This document shows positions 1-10,661 of a stretch of 64,000 bases of DNA, in pieces (within the stretch, counting starts at the first letter, position 1; every line of letters begins with the position of its first letter). The stretch is taken from contig NC_089242.1 in NCBI RefSeq assembly GCF_000512585.2, positions 744,001 to 808,000 on the forward strand. Direction: 5' to 3'. Made by a program: the position numbers and the translations under genes. The notes beneath the pieces were generated by a model. It saw nothing but the letters and a program-made list of their open reading frames with translations. It ran no database searches and was not told the DNA's origin. Source of the stretch: Kwoniella bestiolae CBS 10118 (taxonomy: Eukaryota; Basidiomycota; Tremellomycetes; Tremellales; Cryptococcaceae).

Positions 1-683
1 ACGTGTAAGTATCGACTTCATGCACCAGTCACCAATCAAGTCGGTTGGTTCATCTCAACGAGCAAGAGAAGAGTGAGAGCCGTAACCATAAAAAGGTTCA
101 CGATAGATAGACAGATGGATAGATAGACTTCATGAGCGTAATACTCTAAGATAGCGCATGACCAAGACTACTGTATAAATTTTCGTTTATACTTGGGAAA
201 ACTGTCATTCAGCAGGAACAGTTGTTGACACTGAAGCGATCGAGCTCAATTCCGCCACTCTAGATTAACCCACTCACACAGGTGAAACCCTAACACTGCC
301 AATTCGACATATCTCATAAATACATACAGAGAGCATGTTGGAGCCATCAGGTCACTCCGTACAACAAACTGTATATGAAAACCAAAATGTAATTGATTAT
401 ACAAAGAAAGATATGTAATTTACAAATCACTGTGTGGCAAGCACCTCAAACTGTATCAACCCTTCCAATCGCAACGGTCTATCGTGCGATCACACCGACA
501 AATACTGTTACTGTTTTCTTCTCATCCTAAAAGGCATCTACACAGCACTCCCCTTAAGTTCATTCCGCCTTCCTGCCCAGGCAACAGACTTCCAATTCAT
601 TCCCTCTTTTCGCTTTGGATACGATTCAGAGAAGCCCTCATCCTCCCATCCGCCTCAGCTATCTCACCCAGCATCTCCAACAC
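1..683. other. left-edge intergenic sequence
   Basis: No gene model can be supported here. It holds an imperfect GATA/GACA microsatellite near 101-128 and becomes T/C-rich on the + strand after about 500. Open frames of 70-108 codons here have no family resemblance or splice support. The part next to 684 is expected to be the 3' UTR of the minus-strand coiled-coil gene. Confidence 0.6.
101..128. repeat. GATA/GACA microsatellite
   Basis: Imperfect run of GATA, GACA and GATG tetranucleotides read directly from the sequence. No function inferred. Confidence 0.7.
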
Positions 684-3600
684 TCACGCGCAATGATCAT
701 AATCCCTCATCGCGACATTATACCCAATACTGTTTCCCATCCGATGATGATCGATCATGAGATTCTCCAGACGTTTCGATCGAGTAGACACGACTTGATA
801 TATATCTCGTCGGATCGAACTCAACTTCTCTTGAGATTCTCGGATATCGAATAGAGTTGTATCGCCTAGTTGACCTCTGGAGGCCAATCGTGGTTTCGAT
901 GTCGGAGTTCCGGCGGGAGAGGTTGGAGAGCCACTCGAGAAGTGTTTGATGAGATTATCCATCTGGTTTTTGGTCATCTGGTTGAAAGCAGGTATCATCT
1001 GCTGTAGACTAGATTGAAATTCAATCAACCGCCCATTCAAGGTATCAATCTGACATTCCCTTTCCTTCAGGGTGTTCTTCAACTTCTCAATTTCCGAACA
1101 CAGTTCCCTCGTCTTCCCATTCAGGCATTCGATAATTCTGTCCTTTTCTTCTGCTTCTAATCTCCATTTATCCTCTCCCGATGATTTCAACTTGTTCTTG
1201 AATATCTCCAATCGTCGATCTTTATCCTTGTTCGATCTGTCTAAAGCATTAATCCTATCATTCAAGCATTTCCTAAGATCCTTCGCCTTTTCCAACTCGT
1301 CCTCTTTAGCCGCCACTTCAAGCCGAAGATTCACAACCCTCTGTTCCGAAATCTCAAGTCGTTTTTCTAACTTGGTAGGAGGCAACTTGACTGTCGACAA
1401 CGGTCGTGTGCCCATGCCTTTCTTCGGATCCTGGCAAGACTTTCTGGAAGTTTTCAATTCTTTCTCCAACGATAAATTCCTATGCGTGAGTGATCTGATC
1501 TCAGCTGTAAGGCTTTCTTGTTCGACCTTCATCTCTTTGACGGTATTCTGGAGCTCTGTAGATGAATGGATCAACTCGTTGTGGGTTTCTTCCAGGGTGG
1601 TGTAAGATCGCCTCAATTCGCCATGAGAGTCTTGCAACTCCGCATAAGAGTCCCGCATCTCAGCGATCCTGTCCTCCGTTTCCTCGTCCTCCTCCTCATC
1701 CTCGTGGACTCTCAACTGATTCTGTAGTCGTTCAATTTGCTCCTTCAAATCGTTGATTTGAGTCCAAAACCCTTCCCTCTCCTCCTCCAAAAGTCTCAAT
1801 CGCGATCTATCCTTCCTCAGAGACTCCAGCTCTTCGGATGATCTTGCAGTGCCTCTGACTGGGATGGGAGCCTGACTGAGACGAGCTTCAAGGTTATTGA
1901 TGTCCACTTTCAATCCCGCTACTTCCTCTTCCAAGGCTTGTTTGTCTTTCGCAAGACCCTTCTTCAACTCTAATGACTCAATTAGGGATAATCTTGCTTC
2001 TTCGGCTTCTTGCTTCGAGACAAATATGTTTTCCTCGAGTTGTTGCCGTATAGTAGAGGATTCTTCACATAGCGTTTTCGAAGCGGAAATTTGGGATTCA
2101 AGTTCGACCTGCTTCGAAGATAGGGTTTCAACTTGTTTTACCAGATCGCCGTTCTTCACGGTACTCTCGGATAGTCGAGCTTGGAGTTCAGCTCTCTCCA
2201 ATACCAGCTTATCGTAGGTGTCTTGAAGCTGTTGCTTACCGTGTGCGAGGGCTGCAAGCTGAGTTTCCAGTTTACTCTTCGCTAATGATAAACTTTCGGC
2301 CTGGACCTTCGTTAGAGTAAGGGCGCCCAATTGATTTTGAAGTTCATATTTCTCATCGGTAAGAAGGAGGACTTGATCGGTGAGACTACCTATTATTGAG
2401 TCGTTCTTGCAGACTTCTGATCTAGAAGATTCCAGCTCCAATTCTAACGTTACGATTTGAGCTTCTGTAGATCGGTAGTCCGAGGTTAGGGAGGCAAGCT
2501 GCGATGGTTCCTTGTTCGTGTGTACGTGGTCCAAACGAGCTTGAAGAAGCTGGGTTGACATTTTCTGTTGTTCCAGTTCAGCCTTCAAGCTTGTTTCGGA
2601 GGCGAGCAGAAGCTCGCTCTGGGTGGAGAGGGTTTGAAGCGCTGAGAGCAATGTCGTGTTCTCTTTATTCAATGTAGCTGAACGTCCTTCCAATGAAATT
2701 TGATGAGCCATGAGATCGTCAATTTCGGTGTTCCTCGCTTGTAACTGATGTTGCAAGTCCTCCTTGTCCAAATCTAGGCAATACACTTCCCCCTCCATCG
2801 AGTTGACGGTGGATTTCATCTCGATAAGTTGTTTTTGCGAGGCTTGATTCTTTTGTTGACATGTTTCGAGCAGAGCTTCCAGCTCACTCTTCTCTTTCGA
2901 TAGAGCCTCTTTCTCTTTCGATGACTGGTCTCTTTCTCTCCTATAGGTATCTCGTACCTTCTCAGGGACATCCCTCTCTTCCCTGTATCGATCTCGCTCA
3001 GATAAGAGATCCTCAGCTTGATCCCGCCATCCTTTCACCTCTTCCTTCTGATTCTCCAACTTGAGATCCCATTGAGCCGTCAAGGATTCAATGTCACGCT
3101 CCGTTTCTTGTCGATGTTGCTTCTTCATCTCGTCCACCCTCTTTACAAAAGAACAATTCAACTCTTTCTTCCTCTTCTCCTCTTGAGAATCACGCTCAGC
3201 GTGGATCTCTTCGATTATCTTATCAATTTCACTCGTATGACGGTCTTCCATCTGCTTCACCTTCTTCTCCATCTCAGTCGTATGTTGGTCCTCCAACTCC
3301 TTCACCTTCTTCTCATTTTCTACCGCGGATTCTCGTTTAACAGTCTCGATGACTGACTTATGTCCCTCCTCCGCCACTTCGAGTTTCCGGTTGAAAGACT
3401 TAATAATCTCTACCTTCCACTTCTCATGTCCGATCTTGAGTTTGTTGTATTTCTCGCTCGTAGTTGAAAGGTCCTTTTCCAATCCTGACATCTTCTGTAT
3501 GGAAGACGCGGCTTCTTCCTCCATCGTCGACATCTTTCTCTTCAGGTCGGCGAGAGCTTGCTTCTGATTCAGAGAGAGGGAGTTGGGAAGACCTAGAGCG

Positions 3601-4861
3601 CATTGTTGTACGTTCTGAGCTGGTGACGTTAGGAATTCAAGCACTTTGGTCATCTCGGTGGAATGGGTGGAAGTGACAGGAATCGTTCTGGGGGTTGGTG
3701 GGGGATTATTCTCGGTGGAGACTGAAGAGTGACATCAGCTTAATCCATACCGTGAAGGAAGATAGCACTCACAGGACATGTGGTATTTCGAATTATCTCG
3801 TTCACGAAGGAAGGCAAGTGGGTAATCCGAGTGATGTTGGGTATCACTGAATGTGACTGTGAAGACGTCGATTGGGGAAGTGGGCGAGGGAGGGATAGCA
3901 TGATGATTTGGGGGAGCTGAAGGCACATGTAAGGATATCAGCTATCGACATATCCGTTCATCAAGCTAGTGGACAAGTGAACAACTTACCATCTCTACTC
4001 TTCAAAGGCGTATCATCCTCCATAGCGCCCATGACCACTCTCGTCCCTTCATCTACACCTTCCTCCTCTGATCTTCGGACCCTCTTGCCACCTTGGTTAA
4101 CCCTGACATGATCGCTGGATCGCTTCCTGATCGATGTTACTGCTGTGCTGGAAAGGGTATCGGTTTTATCAAGGGATGGTCGAGCATGAGAGGGCTGTCC
4201 CCCTGCGGAATGTTGTCTTCCATTGTCGTCCGGAGGACGTTGATAGCTGAGAGGGTGAGTAGGTGGTTCACCTAGGGGAAATTTGGGTCGAGGAGGCAGG
4301 GAATGGTGAATCTCGGAAGATGGGATGGACATGACTCGGAGGGCTGGAGGTCCCGCTGGTATGTGAGTGTATTCGACCTTGACGAATGGTAAAAGGTGTG
4401 TAAGGGTCGTTTTCGAGTAGTGTAAGCTAGCATTTTGATGTTGTCAGCTGTCATGATTTCCAATAGAGGGAGAATCAATTCAACTGACCTATCAAGCTGA
4501 CTCGCCCTTTGCGAATTTGACGGTGGGTACTAGAGGTGAATGAGTGAGCGGACAGCGAGAATTACAGATCATTTATGTTTATGAGAGATGAATGGAGGAA
4601 ATCAGAAAATCCGAATGTAAAGAAGGAAGAAGAAAACAGAAAATTTGTTTGTATACCTCTACATTTATTCATCACACAGATGACAGGCAGCGGGATAATC
4701 GGATATTCAAGATTATGTGTCCGTGCGCGTGTGTGTGTGTCCGTGCAAACATCCCCTGTGTGCACCCTCAAACGAACATAATCGAGATTGCTGAAAGCTG
4801 ATAGGTGATAGGGGTTCCATGCATGTTCACTCACCAGTGTCAGAGTACCTCGACGAAACAT
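684..4861 (-). CDS. large coiled-coil protein, unknown function
   Basis: I do not recognise the family. Five exons on the minus strand keep phase: 4861-4835, 4529-4489, 4426-3990, 3916-3773 and 3721-684, giving about 1228 aa. The first exon encodes only nine residues (MFRRGTLTL) and is followed by a 305-nt intron, long for this window. Residues 1 to about 215 are Pro/Ser-rich with a basic patch (GGKRVRRSEEEG), a possible nuclear signal. From about 217 to 1130 the protein is almost unbroken heptad-type coiled coil rich in E, K, Q and L. The C-terminus is Ser/Pro-rich with a short amphipathic tail. Such architecture fits a cytoskeletal, spindle, Golgi-tether or chromosome-axis protein, but nothing visible chooses among these. 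The start was chosen because the reading stays open from this ATG through all spliced junctions. It is transcribed divergently from the next coiled-coil gene. Existence of the gene is secure; function is not. Confidence 0.8.
4717..4740. repeat. TG/CG dinucleotide run inside an intron
   Basis: Short (TG)n tract interrupted by CG, lying within the 305-nt first intron of the minus-strand coiled-coil gene. Confidence 0.7.
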
Positions 4862-5363
4862 GCATAAGAGCTGCTATACATATACAAGTATAACTTATAC
4901 CTTGTGCAGTTCATACTGTATGATAAGCAGTTCATACTGTATGATTAGATGGTTCGAATGAAGGGAAAAGTGGCACAGACCGGTGAATCTGATCGAGAGA
5001 TTGAGGGGAGGGGTCCGTGCGCCACTTTCCTCTTTCTACGCGTAAAGTTGAATGAGAAATCATGCAAATACTGTACCGACCTGTGAGTTGTTATATGACG
5101 ACCCCTTGGAGTTGCATGCATGCCCCCATGAACGGTGATGCGAGAGAAATAGGATAGACAGGAAACGATTCAATCCGGACATAGAAGTGACTGTCCTGTG
5201 TTGTGTATACTGTACGATGGTCCGTGAAGAGTGAATGCTGTAGAAGATGATGAAACGCGCTTACTGGAGTATTTCTCTTGTTTATCATCCTGCATCATCC
5301 TTACTAACCCGTATATCACCTTCAATTTAACACTCAACTTCTATCAAAGATCAAACACTCGAC
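4862..5363. promoter_or_regulatory. divergent intergenic promoter region
   Basis: The 502-bp space separates two divergently transcribed coiled-coil genes and must hold both promoters. It contains a tandem 19-bp repeat at 4906-4945 with a palindromic core. No clear TATA box was seen for either gene. Confidence 0.5.
4906..4945. repeat. 19-bp direct repeat with palindromic core
   Basis: Two exact copies of GCAGTTCATACTGTATGAT at 4906-4924 and 4927-4945, separated by AA. Each contains the imperfect palindrome CATACTGTATG. They lie 45-85 bp upstream of the minus-strand start codon, so they could be a dimeric binding site. Confidence 0.8.
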
Positions 5364-6781
5364 ATGGTTGATCCGAACCTCCTTCTCAGCCTTGCTAGGG
5401 ATATGCAGCCTCCTACACCTCTACCCCCTAGGGTTGACCTCGACGAACCAGCTCACGACATCAACTTGTATCAACCTTCATCGACTGGATTGATGGCATC
5501 CAGCCTTGACCTGATATCTTCCAGCTCCATGTCTAGCATGAACAAGAAGAGAACCCGAGAGGAAGATGAGGAGGAAGGAGAATACGAGTCACGGGAGAAA
5601 AGGCCAAGATTGAATGTCATCGAACCCGTGAGTGAGAAATACCAAGCTGACAATTATCAAACTGGATAGATACTGACTAGACTGACTGCGATATACAGCT
5701 CCAGACTCCTGGAGTCCACGAGCCCATCTCAGCATTGCACCCGATTCATCCTCCCACTGGAGATCTATCAACTCAGCCCTCCCTCTCTACACCAACGACC
5801 ACTGTCACCTTCCCCTCAGCCTCCAACGTACCTACTGAGAGTGCAACACTTGAAGCAACCCCAGTTACTGGTATATGCGAAGTGATTGATGCTCAAAGAG
5901 CAGATTTGAAAACCGATTCACCCTCCGCAAGACTCGGCTTTCAACTCCCGCCCAAACCCAACAAGGACAGGAGGTCGAGAACCCGTTCCAAAGAAAACGA
6001 CAGTCTTCATATTTCCAGCTCATCCGTCGATCCAACCTCCAAGCTCCGGATGGACCAGATCTCTGCATCACGCGTTGCCAAATCTAGCGGCACTCCCCCT
6101 TCTATCAATAAATGGGATCATTCCAAATTCTATGATCCCGCCTCCAACCTCGCCTATCTGGCGTTCAAGGATATTCGACCTACTGTCCCCCCTCAGCCGA
6201 GATTACCACCAGCCCCTCAAAGAGATGGTTTCCCGGTCCTTGGTGTACATACTACCCCACAAGCTACCTTTATCACCCGTAGGAACGCTCCAAAAGCCCC
6301 TAGATCACACACAGCTCCCCAAACTATCTCGCTGCCATTCAAGCCAAATCTTGCAACAACTTGGCGCGCAAGATCACTCCAAACTCGTCCTCAAGTCCAG
6401 TCTATTTCGACATCTGTTCAGAAGCAGCACAATAGGCTTACGAGTACTACGTCCACAAATACGCCTCCTATCAGCAATGCCCCCTCCCTTCCCGTTCCCA
6501 AGGCAGGCTCAAGCGACTCCGTCAGAGTAACAGAACTGGAAAGACAAGTCCAATCCCTCACCGACAAACTATCGAACTGCCAGACCGAGCTCCAAGAGAC
6601 GAAAGTCAAGTTAGATTTTGCAAATATGACTGCTGGACGTTCCGGGGCGAATCTCGGTAATGCAAGGAAAGACATCAAGGAGCTGAAAGAGAGGATCAAG
6701 ATGTTGGAGAGTGTGAATCCGACAGTAGTGAAGGATAAAATCGAAAATGTAGTGGAGTGTCCTGCTGGGCAAGACGATTGA
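5364..6781 (+). CDS. disordered protein with C-terminal coiled coil
   Basis: Unrecognised protein of about 448 aa from two exons, 5364-5627 and 5699-6781, joined in phase 0 across a 71-nt GTGAGT...CAG intron. The N-terminus is Leu/Pro-rich, followed by a Ser run and an acidic/basic stretch with two likely nuclear-localisation patches (KKRTREED and EKRPRLN). The middle (about 90-370) is Pro/Ser/Thr-rich low-complexity sequence. The last 80 residues form a heptad coiled coil (VTELERQVQSLTDKLSNCQ and KDIKELKERIKMLE). The layout (basic patch, intron, Pro-rich linker, coil) resembles the next gene downstream on the same strand and, more loosely, the divergent gene to the left, suggesting old tandem duplicates or functional partners. 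No catalytic motif is visible. Confidence 0.75.
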
Positions 6782-7098
6782 AATGAAATTCGGGTTTCAT
6801 TGGGTCTTTAGCAACATGAAGTTGCGCACAGTTATACAGTAGTTTGATACATCATAAAGGTTGAGAAATGCAGCTGGTACTGTATCCATGATACCATTAC
6901 CGCAATCCGATAGATTCAAGCTCGACAATATCCCTGATAACCCTATCTAACCCTTGAGCTATGATTGTGAACGAAAATTTCGACCAGTGAATCGTCATGC
7001 AAAAATATGATACTCTTGCTTTTGGTTGCTGTTGACTTGGTTCTTAACTGACAGCCTCCAATTGCATACAACCGGAATTGAGAAAAGCTACAGTAGTA
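6782..7098. other. intergenic sequence between tandem coiled-coil genes
   Basis: The 317-bp gap carries the 3' UTR of the upstream gene and the promoter/5' leader of the downstream one. I see no gene and no strong element. Confidence 0.5.
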
Positions 7099-9536
7099 AT
7101 GTCAGAAACCATTCTCGTACGGTCCAGTCAAGAGACCGAAGTGGACTCGGATACCAAGGTGGAAGGAAGTCAAGGGAATATACAGAATGTAGGCGCCAAA
7201 AGGCGTAGAATCGAATCATCAAGTCAAGACAACACGGTAAGTCCCCTCTCCGTCCATCATATCGCCCTCATCCCGCTGAATCTGCATGAAAATCCTAGCA
7301 TGATTCGAACCCACCACCAGCTCCACAACGATATCCCCACCTCTCAAATCGACCACAGAGTACCCCTCCCTCGTCCCATACCCCCGCCCTCACTCCAAAT
7401 GGCATGATCACTCGTTCACTATCCAAGAGTCACAGTCAAAGTCAATCCGATCTTCTAGTTTCTGCTCTGGATAGATCAGGGACGGCTTCTCCATCAAATT
7501 CAGTCGTATCAGAGTCTCTCCGACAAGTCTCCTCAACATCCACCTCAACGGTCGTTCCCTTCAGGGCATTTACTCAATCACCCACACTTACTCTCAGACA
7601 CCCCGTTCCCATCCCTCAACATCTGGGAAGAAGGGTTTTCTCTCAACCTGGGTTTCATACAGCTTATACCCCCACTCAGCCTAGTTCTACTTCTTACCCT
7701 CAGTTCCACCCTCCACAGGCAGGATACAACACCATCATCCACCCAGCCATCCCCCAACTACACCAAGCTCATCAAACCATCCAATCCCTTCAGTCTCAAC
7801 TAAGAACCTCATCAACCGCCATCCGAACCCTCGAATCAAGAGTGATCAACTCCGAATCTCTCCTTTCGTCCAAATCGGCGGAACTGGACCAAGCGCGGAA
7901 CGAAATTCAGTCTTTGAGGTTTCAATTACATCAACAAGGTTTGAATAGTGTTTCAGCGGCTCATCTGAACGAAGAGAGGAGTAGACATTCGAAGGAACTG
8001 GAGGGGATGAGAGGGAGGTTGGAGGAGGTGGTTGTGAGGGTGAATAGGGAGAGAGGGGAGGCGGAGAGGGTACGAGATGAGGTGGATAGGTTCAAGGAGG
8101 ATGTTAAGGATAGGGAGAGACGGCTTGGGGACATGGGAGAGAGGAATTTGGAGTTGGTAAATGGTTTGGAAAGTCTCAAAAGGGATTTGATTCAAAAGGA
8201 GGATCGTATTATGAATTTACAAATCGCAAACACATCTTTGTCGAACAAGAATGATTCTCTAGCTAAAGAACTGCTGAGAGAGAACGAAAATATCTCATCG
8301 CTCAGAACTGAAAATGATCAATTGAAGGATACGACGAGCAAGCTTCAAAAGGAAATCACTCTGTTGAACGCATCAAAGGAATCACTCGGGAAGATCTTGA
8401 TTACCTATCAGAAGAATAACGAGGAGATGCAGGAAGAGCTGAAGCGAGAGAAACAACGGTGTGAAGAGATTAGGAAAGTGGGTTGGGAGCAGTTGAATGC
8501 GCTTAGGAGGGAGTATGATCTAGTCAAAACGAAGAATGAGGAGTTGGAGAAACAGCGGGAATTGTCGAAGTCCCGCTATGATGGGCTGCTCAGGTCAGAG
8601 AAGGACGCGAGAGATCAGCTAGTAAGGCTGCAGAAGGAGTTTGAAGGTTCAAGATTGGTATGGGGGAAGGATGAGAAGTCCAAGAAAGAACTGCGAGATA
8701 AGATATCTGAGCTGGAAAGGGATCTGCAATACATCAAACAGGTCAACTTACAGCTGAGCGAAGAGCAAGATAGATTGACCAGAGAAGTCAAGCAGAAAGA
8801 TAGAAAGTACGCAGAAATAGAAACAGATCTAAGCGATGTGAGAACGGGAAAAGATGAATTGGAAGTGGCTCTTACCGATGAACACGAATCCAACCAAATC
8901 CTACGAAGCGAGATCAAAAATCTCAAGATTGAACAGCTGGATCTAAATAACCGAATCAAACAATCCAAAGAGTCCAACCTGAAGTCCAAAAACCAGAGAA
9001 AAGCCTTGAAGATGCAAATTCAGAAATTAGAGGTCAACGTGGAATCATTGAACGAAGAGAAAGAACGCCTCGAGAAAGTAAGGGAAGATTCGGATCGTGA
9101 ACTGGAAGCGTTGAACGGGGTTTTGGTCGAGTTACGAGAAGCGAACGAAGAGCTTAAAGGGGAAAAACAACTCTTAGCCCAGGCATGTCAGTATTCCTCG
9201 GAGACCTTGGAACTTCTGAAAGACGACAACCAGTTATTGCTGTCGCAGTTGGAGATAAGTCAAGATCAATCAGCTCAATTGGAGAGGTTCTTACGAAGGA
9301 TTCGAGTAGCTTATGAGCGATATCACGCCAAATTTGCCAAACATACCAACAACGATAAAGCCGTTTCATGCCTCGGCGAAGTGGAAAAGATCATTCGAGC
9401 TGTATCTTCGATCCAGAGCGATTCCAAATCGACATCTCCCAAACAAAGGAAAAGAAGAGATAAGTTGATAAAGCTAGAACTAAAACGATCAAAGATCCCA
9501 TACAGACTGGAATGGTTAGAGTACTGGATCAGGTAA
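7099..9536 (+). CDS. coiled-coil protein, unknown function
   Basis: Unrecognised protein of about 791 aa from exons 7099-7236 and 7299-9536, joined in phase 0 across a 62-nt intron. An in-frame TTG lies upstream, but ATG 7099 is the first methionine codon. Residues 1-46 end in a basic patch (GAKRRRIESSS) that precedes the intron, as in the 5364 gene. Residues about 47-185 are Pro/Ser/Thr-rich. From about 185 to 720 there is a long, nearly continuous coiled coil of E/K/R/L heptads. The C-terminal 60 residues are strongly basic (SPKQRKRRDK...) and end with a tryptophan-containing segment. It could be a structural or chromosome-associated rod protein. No ATPase heads of the SMC type are present, so it is not an SMC. 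Gene existence is well supported by the long open frame. Confidence 0.8.
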
Positions 9537-9835
9537 TCAGATTTCGCATTGGAAGATCTTGGGGATATCCATGTCCATGGGACGATACCGATTTCTTCGA
9601 ATGATGAGAAAGAGGATCATACAGAACTTTAACGTATTGTCAGTATATTTCAATGTATAACGTCAGTAACCGTCTGGACGAGTATGCGTGAGTGTTTATG
9701 AATAGATAGATTTGAATGTCTTGAGGATCATCCAAGAGTTTGCATTGTTTAGTGATAATATCCTATTTTTATATGATCGAGAGATCACAACCCATTCATC
9801 CTGACTTCTAATTCACATTTTCAAAGCTTCATCGT

Positions 9836-10589
9836 TTAAAGAATCTTGCTAGCTACATCCTTGATAGCTTGGCCAAATCCACCTGTCGAGCCGAACCCTC
9901 CTGCTCCTCGAGAGGTAACGTCGAGGTCCTGCAAGATATAGGATTAGCATGATCTAATCAAGTCCATGAACACATAAAGGTAGAAATGGCGACAGGGATT
10001 GGAACGGATGTCATGTGGGCTCAGACGGGACAAGTGATGATTAAGAGTAGTAGAACTTACGTCTACTTCAGCAATATCTGCTAAGACAATCTTCTCCAAT
10101 ATCAACTGTGCGACTCGATCACCTTTCTTGACTATTATCATCACACATTATCAGCTACCTGCGCGGACTTTCAAAGAAGCGCGTGTACCAGCTGAGACTC
10201 ACCAGTGAATTCATCATCTGAAAGGTTGAAAAGCAAAACCATCACTGGACCTCTGTAGTCCGCATCGATAACTCCCGCACCGGTATCGATGGAGTGTTTG
10301 CTCGCTACGAAGTCCAACACAGATATCAGTCATCGACTTCACCCTGGAAACCACGAAAGGCTGATTCAAAAAGTGAAGGAGACTCACCGAGACCACTCCT
10401 TGGTGCAACTCTACCGTAAGTACCCTCGGGAACAGCGATACTTATCTGCAAGTCGATCAAAGCCTTCCCACGAGCTGGGATGACCTTCTCTTCGGCTGAG
10501 TATAGATCGTATCCTGCTGATAGGGGTGATCCTCGAGTTGGTAGCGTGGCAGCAGGAGAGAGTTTCTTGATTAGCAGGGTGTTTGTGGG
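9836..10589 (-). CDS. DUT1: dUTPase module (dUTP diphosphatase), spliced to coronin
   Basis: Hydrolyses dUTP to dUMP and PPi, keeping uracil out of DNA and supplying dUMP for thymidylate synthesis. Four exons (10589-10388, 10304-10203, 10131-10061, 9928-9836) encode 155 aa, the length of a whole trimeric all-beta dUTPase. All five family motifs are intact: AGYDLYSAE, APRSGLA, GVIDADYRG, GDRVAQLILE and the C-terminal P-loop-like RGAGGFGSTG. What is missing is a start codon. Exon 10589 opens directly on PTNTLLIKKL behind a good acceptor (CTGAC branch, TTAG). The only upstream in-frame ATG is reached by splicing from the last coronin exon (donor GTGCGT after 10662), phase 0 to phase 0. The simplest model is therefore a single 687-aa coronin-dUTPase polypeptide. 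An alternative is a private start at the out-of-frame ATG 10684 (or 10699) using a weak GTTCGT donor. Catalytic identity is very secure; the N-terminus is not. Confidence 0.93.
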
Positions 10590-10661
10590 CTAACACAATG
10601 ATCGTAGCCGTCAGCTACACAGTCAATTTAAGGAAACTACACCACAACAGGACGAACGCAC
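10590..10661 (-). other. linker intron between coronin and dUTPase exons
   Basis: A 72-nt intron on the minus strand with donor GTGCGT, a CTGAC branch point about 24 nt before the 3' end and acceptor TTAG. When removed, coronin and dUTPase reading frames join without a phase change. When retained, the coronin frame reads 12 further codons and stops at TGA 10625-10623. Splicing could therefore choose between a coronin-only and a fused product. Confidence 0.7.

Noticed and set aside
1072..3676. Series of + strand frames opposite the first coiled-coil gene
   Set aside because: They are antisense shadows of a long Glu/Lys/Leu-rich coding exon, which by codon complementarity gives Ser/Phe/Leu-rich open frames.
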